Positions 8,467 through 17,237 are shown, numbered from the stretch's first letter. The stretch: 64,000 nt of DNA from Marinilabiliaceae bacterium UBA5488 (GCA_002427105.1 DIPM01000005.1:1-64000); one strand, 5' to 3'. A program made the numbers and translations. The notes: a model not told the origin generated them from the sequence alone.

Positions 8467-10134
8467 TCAATAGGTAAAACTGCTACCCCCAAGGAATTCA
8501 CGCAGAATTGACGTCGGCGGAATTTCCTTAGTCAGCATAGGTTTTATGTAACTAAAGAATTTAAGTAAACGCTCAGCTTCCGAATATTCAGGTTGATTTG
8601 GCTGAACCTCAAGCAATATAGGCTCTGCATAAGGTTTTAAAACGGCCAGCTCATACAGCAAAGCGGTATTAAACATCACATCAGCCTCCTCCTGATAAGG
8701 GAAAATATGCTTTTCCTCGCCCCGCTTGACGCTTGCCCATCGACTTATAGTTTCTCTTGCCGAGTAGTTACGATATTTGTAGTCGCGGATAATACGCCTG
8801 ATCAAACGATTATCAGTAGTTGAAATACGTGTCTGATTATCAAAATTGATAGAGGTAAGAGCCGAAACATATACTTTAAACTTAGCTTCCTCAGGGATGG
8901 ATGGCGTCAATTTGGGATTAAGAGCGTGGATTCCCTCAATTATCAGGATATTGTACGGCTCCATCTTCAACTTCTCGCCATCGTAGAAGCGCTGGCCTGT
9001 CTCAAACGAGAACTTTGGAATCTCGACCTCTTCGCCATTCAGAAGCCTTACCAGATGGTCATTGAAAAGCTCAAGGTCTATAGCTTCCAGGGTCTCGAAA
9101 TCATAATCGCCGTTTTCGTCTCTGGGCGTATGCTCTCTATTCACAAAATAGTTATCGAGCGAGAGGTTCAGAGGCTTAATACCGGCTACAAGCAACTGCA
9201 CCCCCATCCGCTTTCCGGTAGTAGTTTTTCCACTTGAGGAAGGACCGCTGATTAACACAATTCTAAGCTTATTCTTACGGGCAGCAATACGGTCGGCCAC
9301 CGCGGCAATTTTCTTTTCATGGAGGGCTTCGGTGACTTTAATCAGCGTCTCGGCTTTTCCATTTACGGTAGCTTTGTTAAGCTCGCTAAGATTGGTAACA
9401 TCCAGAATCTTGTTCCACTGGTTATGCTCCTGGAATATTTCAAACAATTTGTTTTGAATAATAAGGTTTTCAACCTCTTTGGGATTTCCGGCTTTTGGCA
9501 CCCGTAATAGCATCCCGTTGAAGTATTTATTAAGATCGAACACCTTCAGATAAGCGGTTGAGGGCACCATATATCCATAATACAATCCAATATGCTCACC
9601 AAGTTGATAGTAGGAGGTATAATAATGTCCCCGTAGCTTAATAAGATCCTTCTTATCAGTCAGTCCCTTAGCCTCAAAGAGCTCAATAACCTCATCGGTT
9701 TCGGCTGTTATCCTGGTAAAGGGCAAGTCTTTGTCAATAATTTCATGCATTCTGTCTGCTATCGCAAAAGTATCTTCAATAGTGAGATCCCCCCTCAGGT
9801 TGTCCAACTCGCAATAATAGCCTTTGCTAACCGAATGTTCTATCCTAAGTTTGACTCCCGGAAAAAGCTCCTGAACAGCAGCATAAAGCACAAACGACAG
9901 ACTACGCACATACATTCTCATTCCGTCGGCATGCGTAATATCAAAAAATCGCACTGTTTTTGGATGAAAGACTTCGTAGGAACATTCACGGATGCTATTA
10001 TTAACAAGGGCACCCAAAATAGGATTTTCAAGTTTTATCTCCATCCTCTCAGCCACTTCGGCCAGGGTAAGACCCCTTGGAGCCACAAGCTCCTTGTTAT
10101 TATTCAAGCATTTAATATTAATCGTCTGCGCCAT
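8467..10134 (-). CDS. Nucleoside (uridine-type) kinase with TGS domain
   Basis: This 555-residue fusion begins with a TGS-like domain (about 1-65). A segment resembling the threonyl-tRNA synthetase second additional domain follows (about 70-230), and then a P-loop kinase domain of the uridine kinase/phosphoribulokinase family. The P-loop GPSSSGKT is at 297-304 and LSLDNYFVNREHTPRDENGD follows about 25 residues later. It probably phosphorylates uridine or cytidine with ATP or GTP; the substrate is inferred from the family. The architecture is a known family rather than a local accident. The gene faces away from the rnf operon across a 341-bp intergenic region. The ATG at 10134 gives the expected N-terminus. 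Confidence 0.88.
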   Translation of the reverse strand: MAQTINIKCLNNNKELVAPRGLTLAEVAERMEIKLENPILGALVNNSIRECSYEVFHPKTVRFFDITHADGMRMYVRSLSFVLYAAVQELFPGVKLRIEHSVSKGYYCELDNLRGDLTIEDTFAIADRMHEIIDKDLPFTRITAETDEVIELFEAKGLTDKKDLIKLRGHYYTSYYQLGEHIGLYYGYMVPSTAYLKVFDLNKYFNGMLLRVPKAGNPKEVENLIIQNKLFEIFQEHNQWNKILDVTNLSELNKATVNGKAETLIKVTEALHEKKIAAVADRIAARKNKLRIVLISGPSSSGKTTTGKRMGVQLLVAGIKPLNLSLDNYFVNREHTPRDENGDYDFETLEAIDLELFNDHLVRLLNGEEVEIPKFSFETGQRFYDGEKLKMEPYNILIIEGIHALNPKLTPSIPEEAKFKVYVSALTSINFDNQTRISTTDNRLIRRIIRDYKYRNYSARETISRWASVKRGEEKHIFPYQEEADVMFNTALLYELAVLKPYAEPILLEVQPNQPEYSEAERLLKFFSYIKPMLTKEIPPTSILREFLGGSSFTY

Positions 10135-10294
10135 ATTTATCGTTTAATTATCAATTTCAAAACCCTGTAAAATCTACCTTGCAATATAATCAAAAAAAGC
10201 AAAATAGCACTTTAGCAATAAATAGTCTTTTTATTAAGTAAACTCCGCTTCGTTAAAAGGAACGGCATATCTATTTTGCATTAATTAAATAAAA

Positions 10295-10314
10295 TTGCAA
10301 TCTTAAGATTGCAA
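10295..10314. repeat. Perfect 20-bp palindrome between nucleoside kinase and rnf
   Basis: TTGCAATCTTAAGATTGCAA is a perfect 10+10 palindrome with no spacer, inside the 341-bp divergent intergenic region 10135-10475. It is 160 bp from the kinase start and about 118 bp upstream of the rseC -7 box. It could be an operator for a dimeric regulator or a copy of a dispersed palindromic repeat. The rest of the gap is AT-rich with no open frame. Confidence 0.6.
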
Positions 10315-10431
10315 CACAATAGGCTTATTGTCAATTAGAAACACAAATTAACATCTTATTATTTTTATTTATTCTAAATAGAAACTACCTGTAACTTACA
10401 TCTTTAAGTTAAAGTTTACGTAGAGATTACA

Positions 10432-10439
10432 TACTTTTG
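10432..10439 (+). promoter_or_regulatory. Bacteroidota -7 box (TAnnTTTG) for the rnf operon
   Basis: TACTTTTG matches the TAnnTTTG consensus exactly, 37 bp before the chosen ATG of rseC. This implies a transcript start near 10446 and supports the start at 10476 over the upstream in-frame one at 10437. I did not find a convincing TTTG -33 element. Confidence 0.5.
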
Positions 10440-10475
10440 CTAATATCCTGCCCTTATAATAAAAAGCAGATTTCC

Positions 10476-10889
10476 ATGAGAAATATAGAACATGAGGGGG
10501 TTGTAGATCAGGTGAGCGATGATAAGATCAAAGTTAAGCTTATGAGCGTTTCTGCGTGTGCCTCGTGTCACACGCGAGGGGCTTGTTCTATGTCTGAATC
10601 ACAGGAAAAAGAGATAGAGGTAGAGCGCAGGGGCGACTTCAAGCCCGGAGATCGGGTGATAATAGAAGGTGCCGGATGGCAAGGCCTGGCAGCCACGTGG
10701 TGGGCCTATGTTCTGCCGGTGTTACTGGTTTTAACAACACTAATCATCACCTACACAATAAGCGGACGGGAAGGGCTTGCAGGGCTTTTTTCTCTATTAA
10801 TTTTGCTTCCATACTATTTAGTATTAAAAATATCTGACAAAATCATGTCAAAGTCATTTCATTTCACCATCAAACAAGTAAACGAATAA
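10476..10889 (+). CDS. rseC: RseC/MucC-like (SoxR-reducing system) protein
   Basis: This 137-residue membrane protein of the RseC/MucC family starts with a small soluble domain carrying Cys28, Cys31 and Cys37 (SACASCHTRGACS). Two transmembrane helices follow (about 68-92 and 98-116), then a short cytoplasmic tail. In this phylum an rseC gene commonly heads the rnf operon. Its role is probably in assembly or redox regulation of the Rnf complex, which also reduces SoxR in enterobacteria. I set the start at the ATG 10476, where the family's N-terminus MRNIEHEGVV begins. The upstream in-frame codon would fall within the presumed leader. It ends 5 bp before rnfB. Confidence 0.85.
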   Translation: MRNIEHEGVVDQVSDDKIKVKLMSVSACASCHTRGACSMSESQEKEIEVERRGDFKPGDRVIIEGAGWQGLAATWWAYVLPVLLVLTTLIITYTISGREGLAGLFSLLILLPYYLVLKISDKIMSKSFHFTIKQVNE

Positions 10890-10894
10890 CAGTT

Positions 10895-11755
10895 ATGAAC
10901 GTAGTTCTTCTTACAATATTAACGCTTGTCGGACTAGGTGTTATTTCAGCGGTTGTATTGTATATGGCCTCTAAAAAATTCTATGTTTTTGAGGATACCC
11001 GTATCGATGTTGTTGAGGAGATTCTCCCGGCCACGAATTGCGGGGGATGTGGCTTTCCGGGTTGTCGTGCTTTTGCCGAGGCTCTTGTAAAGGCTGACGA
11101 TATATCTTCGATGAACTGTCCGGTAGGCAGTTCAGCCACGATGGCTAAGGTAGCAGAGGCATTAGGAAAAGTAGCCGGTAACGCCAAACCACAAGTTGCA
11201 GTAGTCCGTTGCAACGGCACATGCGAGCATCGTCTTAAGCTTAATAACTATGACGGTGCCATTTCCTGCGCGGTTGCGGCAGCGCTTTACGGGGGCGAGA
11301 CGGGCTGCTCATACGGCTGTCTGGGCTGCGGAGACTGTGTCGAAGCCTGCAAATACGATGCGATGTATATGGACGAAGAGACCGGTCTTCCTGTTATCAT
11401 AGAAGACAAATGCATCGCTTGCGGCAAGTGCGTTGAAGCCTGCCCCAAAAACATTATCGAGATGCGTAATATCGGACCCAAAAGCCGTAGGATTTTTGTA
11501 AGCTGCGTCAACAAGGACAAGGGTCCGGTGGCTAAGAAGTCGTGCGAAGTGGCCTGTATCGGTTGCAACAAATGCTTTAAGATCTGTCCTCACGACGCCA
11601 TAACCATGGCCGACAATCTTGCCTATATTGATGATGACGCATGCAAGCTTTGTCGCAAGTGTGTTGAGGTCTGCCCAACTTTCTCTATTCACGAGCTGAA
11701 CTTCCCTCCTCGCAAGAAGAAGGCAGAAGAAGAGGCGGCGGCAGTTGAGTCGTGA
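10895..11755 (+). CDS. rnfB: Rnf complex iron-sulfur subunit RnfB
   Basis: This 286-residue subunit accepts electrons from reduced ferredoxin. It has an N-terminal membrane anchor (about 4-25), then the Fe-S motif CGGCGFPGC with a further Cys (residues 49-75). Four ferredoxin-like CxxCxxCxxxC groups follow: CLGCGDCVEAC, CIACGKCVEAC, CIGCNKCFKIC and CKLCRKCVEVC. That is more clusters than the short proteobacterial RnfB and gives a densely wired electron conduit. The C-terminus is a charged Lys/Glu tail. It is the second gene of the operon; a 75-bp gap follows, then rnfC. Confidence 0.95.
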   Translation: MNVVLLTILTLVGLGVISAVVLYMASKKFYVFEDTRIDVVEEILPATNCGGCGFPGCRAFAEALVKADDISSMNCPVGSSATMAKVAEALGKVAGNAKPQVAVVRCNGTCEHRLKLNNYDGAISCAVAAALYGGETGCSYGCLGCGDCVEACKYDAMYMDEETGLPVIIEDKCIACGKCVEACPKNIIEMRNIGPKSRRIFVSCVNKDKGPVAKKSCEVACIGCNKCFKICPHDAITMADNLAYIDDDACKLCRKCVEVCPTFSIHELNFPPRKKKAEEEAAAVES

Positions 11756-11830
11756 GTTATAAGTTGTGAGTTTCGGGTTTGGAGTTTTATAAGAAGCATT
11801 CATCAGAATTATAATATAGGAGGAGAAAAC

Positions 11831-13171
11831 GTGTTAAAAACATTTTCGCTTGGGGGAATACACCCGGAGGAGAACAAGCTTTCGGCCGATTGTGAGATAG
11901 AGGTTTTGCCTTTATCCCCTGTCGTAAAAGTTCCCATTTCACAGCATATAGGAGCTCCGGCACAAGCCCTTGTCAAGAAGGGCGATATCGTAAAGACAGG
12001 CCAGGTTATAGCCAAATCATCGGGTTTTGTATCTGCCAATATACACTCTCCTGTTTCGGGAACTGTTGAGAAGCTTGAAGAGGTGATTGACAGCAGCGGC
12101 TACCGTCGTACAGCAATTATTATCAAGAGCGAAGGCGACGAATGGGAAGAGGGCATTGACCGTTCTCCCGAGATTAAGAGGGAAATAAGTTCCGGCAAGG
12201 AAGAAATAATAAAGAGAATTGCCGAAGCAGGCATAGTGGGTTTAGGAGGGGCTACCTTTCCATCTCACGTAAAGCTGTCGCCTCCTCCGGGTCAAAAATG
12301 CGAGCTCCTGATAATAAATGGTGTTGAATGCGAGCCATACCTAACCGGCGACCATAGGCTAATGCTCGAAAAGGGCGAAGAGGTATTGATTGGTGTTCAA
12401 CTCCTTATGAAAGCTCTTGATGTAAAGAGAGCAATTATAGGCATAGAAAACAATAAGCCTGATGCCATCAAACATATCACCAATCTCAGCAAAGATATTG
12501 AAGGAATTAGCGTTCAGCCTTTGAAAGTTCAGTATCCTCAAGGCGGTGAAAAACAATTGATAGAAGCTTGCATCGGGCGCCAGGTGCCTTCGGGCAAACT
12601 GCCAATAGAAGTAGGCGCTGTCGTTCACAACGTTGGAACAAGCTACGCTATTTATGAGGCTATACAGAAAAACAAGCCTTTAATTGAACGAGTGGTTACA
12701 GTAACTGGTAAATCTGTTAAGAAGCCCGGTAACTACCTGACGCGTATCGGGACTCCCGTATCAGATTTAATAGAGGCTGCCGGAGGTCTTCCCGAAGACA
12801 CAGGAAAGGTTATAAGCGGCGGCCCCATGATGGGCAAGGCATTGAGCACTGTAGATGTACCGGTGGCCAAAGGAACTTCGGGAGTTTTGATAATGCCGGA
12901 TGAGCTTTCTTCGCGCAAGCCGGTTCAGGACTGCATCCGTTGCGCCAAGTGCGTATCAGTCTGTTCTATGGGTCTGTCTCCTTATCTTTTGATGGCCTTA
13001 TCTGAAAGGGCTATTTGGGACAGTGCCGAAGAAGAGAAAGTGCTTGACTGCATAGAATGTGGCTCTTGCAGCTATATCTGTCCCTCGTCACGCCCGCTTT
13101 TGGACTACATACGTCTGGGTAAAAGTAAGGTTGGGCAGATAGTAAGAAGCAGAACCACTCAACAGCAATAA
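11831..13171 (+). CDS. rnfC: Rnf complex subunit RnfC (NADH-binding, Fe-S)
   Basis: This 446-residue peripheral subunit is the expected NAD(H)/FMN site of the complex. It shows the RnfC N-terminus GGIHPEENKLSAD, a biotinyl-like domain (about 30-100), the NADH/flavin fold with GLGGATFPSHVKL and GVECEPYLTGDHRLM, and two [4Fe-4S] motifs near the C-terminus (CIRCAKCVSVC and CIECGSCSYIC). The start is GTG at 11831, preceded by an unusually strong Shine-Dalgarno (AGGAGG at 11819-11824) for this phylum. No in-frame ATG lies before the conserved N-terminus. It ends 26 bp before rnfD. Confidence 0.95.
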   Translation: MLKTFSLGGIHPEENKLSADCEIEVLPLSPVVKVPISQHIGAPAQALVKKGDIVKTGQVIAKSSGFVSANIHSPVSGTVEKLEEVIDSSGYRRTAIIIKSEGDEWEEGIDRSPEIKREISSGKEEIIKRIAEAGIVGLGGATFPSHVKLSPPPGQKCELLIINGVECEPYLTGDHRLMLEKGEEVLIGVQLLMKALDVKRAIIGIENNKPDAIKHITNLSKDIEGISVQPLKVQYPQGGEKQLIEACIGRQVPSGKLPIEVGAVVHNVGTSYAIYEAIQKNKPLIERVVTVTGKSVKKPGNYLTRIGTPVSDLIEAAGGLPEDTGKVISGGPMMGKALSTVDVPVAKGTSGVLIMPDELSSRKPVQDCIRCAKCVSVCSMGLSPYLLMALSERAIWDSAEEEKVLDCIECGSCSYICPSSRPLLDYIRLGKSKVGQIVRSRTTQQQ

Positions 13172-13197
13172 ATCTGATTATTTGATATAGATATAAT

Positions 13198-14211
13198 ATG
13201 GAGAAATTAATAGTATCACCCTCACCGCACGTGCATAGCGGCGATTCTGTTAAGAAAAACATGTATGGAGTAATTATCGCCCTGCTCCCGGCGCTGGCGG
13301 CATCATTCTGGTTTTTTGGCCTTGGCGCACTAATAGTTACCCTTACATCAATCGCAGCCTGTTTGCTTTTCGAGCATTTGATTCAGGTTTATTTGTTTAA
13401 AAGACCCAGTACCATAAGTGATGGTTCAGCCATAGTAACCGGTTTGCTCCTGGCTATGAACCTACCATCCAATCTGCCGCTTGGTATTATTATCATAGGA
13501 GCAGCAGTAGCCATAGGAATAGGCAAGATGTCTTTTGGAGGCCTGGGCCAAAACCCCTTTAATCCGGCCCTTGTCGGGCGGGTTTTCCTGCTGATTTCTT
13601 TCCCTGCTCAAATGACCTCGTGGCCAACTCCGATTATATCCCGGACTGCCTATCTCGACGCGACTACCGGCGCTACGCCCTTATCTGTGGTAAAAGGGGG
13701 GCTAATTTCGGGCACTCCCTTATCCGAGCTGATGGCTCAAATACCTTCCTACAAGGATATGCTGATAGGCACCATGGGCGGCTCACTGGGAGAGGTTGCT
13801 GCAATAGCTTTGTTGCTGGGCCTTGCTTACCTGCTAATTAAGAAGATAATTACCTGGCATATACCTGTGTCAGTCGTTGGTAGTGTAATCATCCTTGCGG
13901 GGATAATGCATCTGGCAGACCCGGAAGTTTATCCTTCGCCCACCTTTCACGTATTAAGCGGGGGTCTGCTTCTTGGAGCATTCTTTATGGCAACAGACTA
14001 TTCAAGTTCGCCTATGGCAAACAAAGGGATGCTGACATACGGCGTTGGAATAGGGGTGTTAACGGTTCTAATACGAACCTTTGGTTCTTATCCCGAAGGA
14101 GTGTCGTTTGCCATACTAATAATGAACAGCTTCACACCCCTTATCAACAAGTACATTAAACCAAAGCGTTTCGGCGAAAAACCGGCTATTCAAAAGGCCT
14201 ATAAAAATTAA
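13198..14211 (+). CDS. rnfD: Rnf complex membrane subunit RnfD
   Basis: This 337-residue integral membrane subunit with about eight to ten helices is homologous to NqrB/RnfD. It carries the covalent FMN attachment motif in DATTGATPLS (residues 155-164, flavin on the second Thr of TGAT). The conserved DGSAIVTGLLLAMNLP segment is in the first third. RnfD takes part in the ion-translocating path (Na+ or H+). The coupling ion cannot be told from the sequence here. It is followed 12 bp later by rnfG. Confidence 0.95.
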   Translation: MEKLIVSPSPHVHSGDSVKKNMYGVIIALLPALAASFWFFGLGALIVTLTSIAACLLFEHLIQVYLFKRPSTISDGSAIVTGLLLAMNLPSNLPLGIIIIGAAVAIGIGKMSFGGLGQNPFNPALVGRVFLLISFPAQMTSWPTPIISRTAYLDATTGATPLSVVKGGLISGTPLSELMAQIPSYKDMLIGTMGGSLGEVAAIALLLGLAYLLIKKIITWHIPVSVVGSVIILAGIMHLADPEVYPSPTFHVLSGGLLLGAFFMATDYSSSPMANKGMLTYGVGIGVLTVLIRTFGSYPEGVSFAILIMNSFTPLINKYIKPKRFGEKPAIQKAYKN

Positions 14212-14223
14212 AAGACGAGTAAA

Positions 14224-14937
14224 ATGGGCAATGTAAAATCATCACTATCCAATATGGTCATCGTACTGGTGATAATCACGCTTGTTGTAGGAGCCGTATT
14301 GGGATATGTATATCAAGTAACCAAGGAACCCATAGCATTATCGGCCTTAGCAAAACAAAACGAGGCTATCGAACTGGTAATGCCCGGATTTAACAATAAT
14401 CCGATGGATGAGATGCTTGAAATAACCACGGACGAAGGTCTGGCTTTAAAACTATTTCCGGCCAAAAAAGACGGAGAATCAATCGGAGTAGCTATCGAGA
14501 CGATTTCGGGCAAGGGCTACGGAGGAAATATAAGGATAATGGTAGGAATGAAACCTGACGGGACTATCGTAAACTATGAGATACTTGAACATAAGGAGAC
14601 ACCGGGCTTAGGCACCAGAATGGCAGATTGGTTTAAACCTGCAGCGGAAGGCGGGAGCGAAAAGACTCGAAACGTCTTTTTCGACAAACTCTTTGGTATA
14701 AAAGCCGAAGCAGGAAGTGGGGAGAGTAGCAAAAGCGTTATCGGTAAAAACCCCGGTAAAGACAAGCTGAAAGTATCAAAAGATGGTGGCGACATAGATG
14801 CTATAACAGCCGCAACCATAACTTCAAGAGCCTTTTTAGAAGCCATCGAAACTGCTTACAAGGCCTATATTGAAGAAGCAGCAAAAGCGGCTCCCTGCGT
14901 TCAAACTGAATTACAAGAGGAAGGAGAGATATTATGA
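14224..14937 (+). CDS. rnfG: Rnf complex FMN-binding subunit RnfG
   Basis: This 237-residue subunit has one N-terminal transmembrane helix (about 9-31) and a periplasmic FMN-binding domain. GKGYGGNIRIMVG and the ETPGLGTRM motif are present. The flavin attachment site reads DAITAATITSRA, with Ala in place of the usual Gly of S/T-G-A-T. The acceptor Thr is retained, so covalent flavinylation is still expected. The gene overlaps rnfE by an ATGA junction (14934-14937), which implies translational coupling. Confidence 0.94.
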   Translation: MGNVKSSLSNMVIVLVIITLVVGAVLGYVYQVTKEPIALSALAKQNEAIELVMPGFNNNPMDEMLEITTDEGLALKLFPAKKDGESIGVAIETISGKGYGGNIRIMVGMKPDGTIVNYEILEHKETPGLGTRMADWFKPAAEGGSEKTRNVFFDKLFGIKAEAGSGESSKSVIGKNPGKDKLKVSKDGGDIDAITAATITSRAFLEAIETAYKAYIEEAAKAAPCVQTELQEEGEIL

Positions 14938-15518
14938 ATCAATGGAAAAATTTCACTAAGGGCCTGATTAAAGAAAACCCTGTATTTGTCCTTTTACTGG
15001 GTATGTGCCCCACTTTGGGGGTTACATCATCAGCAATTAATGGTCTGGGTATGGGTCTGGCCACGACCTTTGTGCTTATAATGGCCAACCTGGCGGTATC
15101 GCTGATAAAGGATTTCATACCCGACAAGGTTCGTATTCCATCATATATTGTGGTGATTGCGGCCTTTGTAACAGTAGTAGAAATGGTGATGCAGGCCTAC
15201 ACCCCTGCCCTGTTTGACTCTCTGGGCATCTTTATACCTCTGATCGTCGTAAACTGCATCCTGCTTGGTCGCGCCGAGGCCTTCGCATCAAAAAACGGGC
15301 CTGTTGCATCGATGATAGATGGTGCTGGAATGGGTTTGGGATTTGCTCTGGCCTTGACCTTATTGGGCAGCGTGCGGGAGTTTCTTGGTGCCGGCACCTT
15401 TTTCGGACTTAGGGTTTATCCCGGCGAGTATGGCATTCTTATTTTCGTACTGGCTCCGGGTGCCTTTATAGTTCTTGGCTACCTGATTGCCATAGTCAAC
15501 AAACTTAAAAAAGCTTAG
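14934..15518 (+). CDS. rnfE: Rnf complex membrane subunit RnfE
   Basis: This 194-residue, six-helix integral membrane protein belongs to the RnfA/RnfE (NqrD/NqrE) family. Visible family marks are NPVFVLLLGMCPTLGVTSSA at the N-terminus, the CILLGRAEAFASKN segment in the middle and GSVREFLGAGT. With RnfA it forms the antiparallel pair thought to hold an intramembrane [2Fe-2S] cluster on conserved Cys residues. The start ATG overlaps the rnfG stop, and a purine-rich GGAAGGAGAG site precedes it. Confidence 0.95.
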   Translation: MNQWKNFTKGLIKENPVFVLLLGMCPTLGVTSSAINGLGMGLATTFVLIMANLAVSLIKDFIPDKVRIPSYIVVIAAFVTVVEMVMQAYTPALFDSLGIFIPLIVVNCILLGRAEAFASKNGPVASMIDGAGMGLGFALALTLLGSVREFLGAGTFFGLRVYPGEYGILIFVLAPGAFIVLGYLIAIVNKLKKA

Positions 15519-15530
15519 GGAGGAATTGTT

Positions 15531-16103
15531 ATGAGTTATATTCTGTTAATTATTTCGGCCATATTTGTCAACAATATCGTGTTGGCACAATTCCTTGGAA
15601 TTTGCCCGTTTTTGGGGGTTTCCAAGCGTGTATCCACTTCACTTGGGATGGCCGGTGCAGTAACCTTTGTAATGGTAATTGCCACCATCGTGACCTGGAT
15701 GGTTCAGACCTACATACTTGTTCCTTTTAACATCACCTTTTTGCAAACGATTTCATTTATTCTGATAATTGCAGCATTGGTTCAGATGGTTGAGATTGTT
15801 CTGAAAAAAGTAAGTCCCCCACTCTATCAGGCTCTGGGCGTATTTTTGCCATTAATTACCACCAACTGTACTATTTTGGGTATTGCAGTAATGACCATCA
15901 GTAACGGCTATAATATCGTTGAAGGAGTTGTATTTTCATTTGCAACAGCCCTGGGATATGGATTAGCCATAGTCACATTTGCCGGAATCAGAGAACAGAT
16001 GGATTTAATGAACACTCCCAAAGGACTAAAGGGCGCTCCAATATCGCTAATCACAGCAGGCATTATGGCAATGGCCTTTATGGGTTTTGCGGGGATGGTA
16101 TAG
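15531..16103 (+). CDS. rnfA: Rnf complex membrane subunit RnfA
   Basis: This 190-residue, six-helix membrane protein is the partner of RnfE. It shows ISAIFVNNIVLAQFLGICPF at the N-terminus, TTNCTILGIAV in the middle and GIREQMDLMNTPKGLKG near the end. The conserved Cys residues of the ICPF and NCT motifs are those proposed to bind the membrane [2Fe-2S] cluster. It closes the rnf operon 12 bp after rnfE, with a GGGAGG ribosome site. Its last 26 bases are overlapped antisense by a regulator remnant, and a strong hairpin follows the stop by 7 bp. Confidence 0.95.
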   Translation: MSYILLIISAIFVNNIVLAQFLGICPFLGVSKRVSTSLGMAGAVTFVMVIATIVTWMVQTYILVPFNITFLQTISFILIIAALVQMVEIVLKKVSPPLYQALGVFLPLITTNCTILGIAVMTISNGYNIVEGVVFSFATALGYGLAIVTFAGIREQMDLMNTPKGLKGAPISLITAGIMAMAFMGFAGMV

Positions 16104-16479
16104 TATTATCAATAGCTCCGTTGGCTGCATAAGCCGACGGAGCTATTCCGTACCTCGCTTTAAAGCTTCGTGAAAAACTGGCCAGACTTGAGAAACCGAC
16201 GGCGTACATAATCTCCGAGATATTACCCGCCCGGTTCAAAATCATATCCGCCGCCTTCTGCATCCTGTAGTTTATAATGATCTCCTTAGTCGAATAGCTC
16301 GTGTATTGCTTCAGTTTTCGGTAAAGATGAGTAGCACTGAAGCCAACATCCAATGCTATCATCTCAACTGACAGATCGGGATTGCTGATATTGCTCTCTA
16401 TCACCGCCATGACTTTTTTCAAAAACACCTCATCTTCATCGCTATGCTCACTATTGTCGCCTTTTGGCCTCATCAGCAA
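16078..16479 (-). pseudogene. 3' remnant of hybrid two-component/AraC-type regulator
   Basis: This frame of about 133 residues contains only the AraC-type DNA-binding domain: DEVFLKKVMAVIESNISNPD, then LSVEMIALDVGFSATHLYRK, then ISEIMYAVGFSSLASFSRSF. The wording of these segments is that of the last domain of hybrid two-component systems (HTCS), which control glycan-use loci and are normally over 1,200 residues. Sensor, kinase and receiver parts are all missing. The frame opens with TTG/ATG (16479/16473) after a stop at 16495-16497. Beyond the conserved GIAPSAY the tail reads antisense through the rnf terminator hairpin and rnfA. I interpret it as a decayed fragment; a free-standing small AraC regulator is a less likely alternative. 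Confidence 0.7.
16111..16147 (+). terminator. Strong hairpin ending the rnf operon
   Basis: AATAGCTCCGTTGGCT pairs with AAGCCGACGGAGCTATT (about 16 bp, one G-T wobble) around a 4-base loop, 7 bp after the rnfA stop. There is no T-run, so it could terminate imperfectly or stabilise the rnf mRNA 3' end. It also falls inside the coding tail of the antisense regulator remnant. Confidence 0.65.
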
Positions 16480-16490
16480 GGTTTTGGTAA

Positions 16491-17237
16491 GACACTAAAT
16501 ATACAGGAGCCGACAACTATATTGCAAACCTAAGCAACGAACAGACAGCCTGTGGAGTGGCAAGCTACAACGTTGTTCTAAGCTTCGAAGACGGCTCAGT
16601 AACCTTCCCGGCGGGGAAACCGGGGCATCCGGGCAACTGGGATTACTATGATGACTCAAACTACCGGGTGGAGTTTATACCCGACAACTCCCCATTGTTG
16701 CTCTGGGATGCCCGGAAGGATTATGGAAACACTATCCGCGAGTGGATGCCCGGCAATTCACTCAAGCCTTTGTGCGTGAACGATTTGGGACTTAATATAT
16801 CTATGGATAGTCTGCCCTCATACAAGCATTACGACTCAATAGTTCGTGATTATACCTTTAAATACTTCTGCAAAAATGATATTGCAGGACGCAGGAATGC
16901 TTTATCAAATAAGAGCAAAATAGTAGTTGCAGTTTCGACTACAATAGAGAACCCTCAGCCACTTGAAATAGGGCTAATAACAGCCAATGGCATAGCCTTT
17001 ACTGCGCAATTTCAGGCAAACACAGGAACCAATACATATAAGATACCGCTTGGAGAATTAAAACAGGGAAAATATATTATGGTTAAAAGGCCATATCCGG
17101 AATTTATGCCATATTATCACGAATCAGAAGATAGTTTCGAACTTAATTTAAAAGATATTGAAACCATACAATTCTCGATAAAGCAGGGACTGTCGCCAAA
17201 TATAGACCTGACAGTTGCCAAAATATGGCTCGAATAA
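16491..17237 (+). pseudogene. 3' remnant of a secreted glycan-active protein (probable)
   Basis: The frame is open from just after a TAA at 16488-16490 with no ATG start. The first possible start codon is GTG at 16557, inside sequence that already looks like protein (NLSNEQTACGVASYNV). About 230 residues of beta-rich, Trp/Tyr-containing sequence follow, ending in an LTVAKIWLE strand. It resembles the C-terminal carbohydrate-binding or jelly-roll-like region of large secreted Bacteroidota glycoside hydrolases. I cannot name the family. No signal peptide or catalytic domain remains. It is head-to-head with the regulator remnant, and the two open frames meet at about 16491-16494, as expected if one deletion removed both 5' ends. 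Confidence 0.55.

Noticed and set aside
9745..10170. Plus-strand frame antisense to the nucleoside kinase gene
   Set aside because: Reading frame entirely within the opposite gene, with no support.
11309..11803. Long antisense open frame in rnfB
   Set aside because: It is a shadow of the Cys-rich rnfB coding sequence, with no own start signal or motif.
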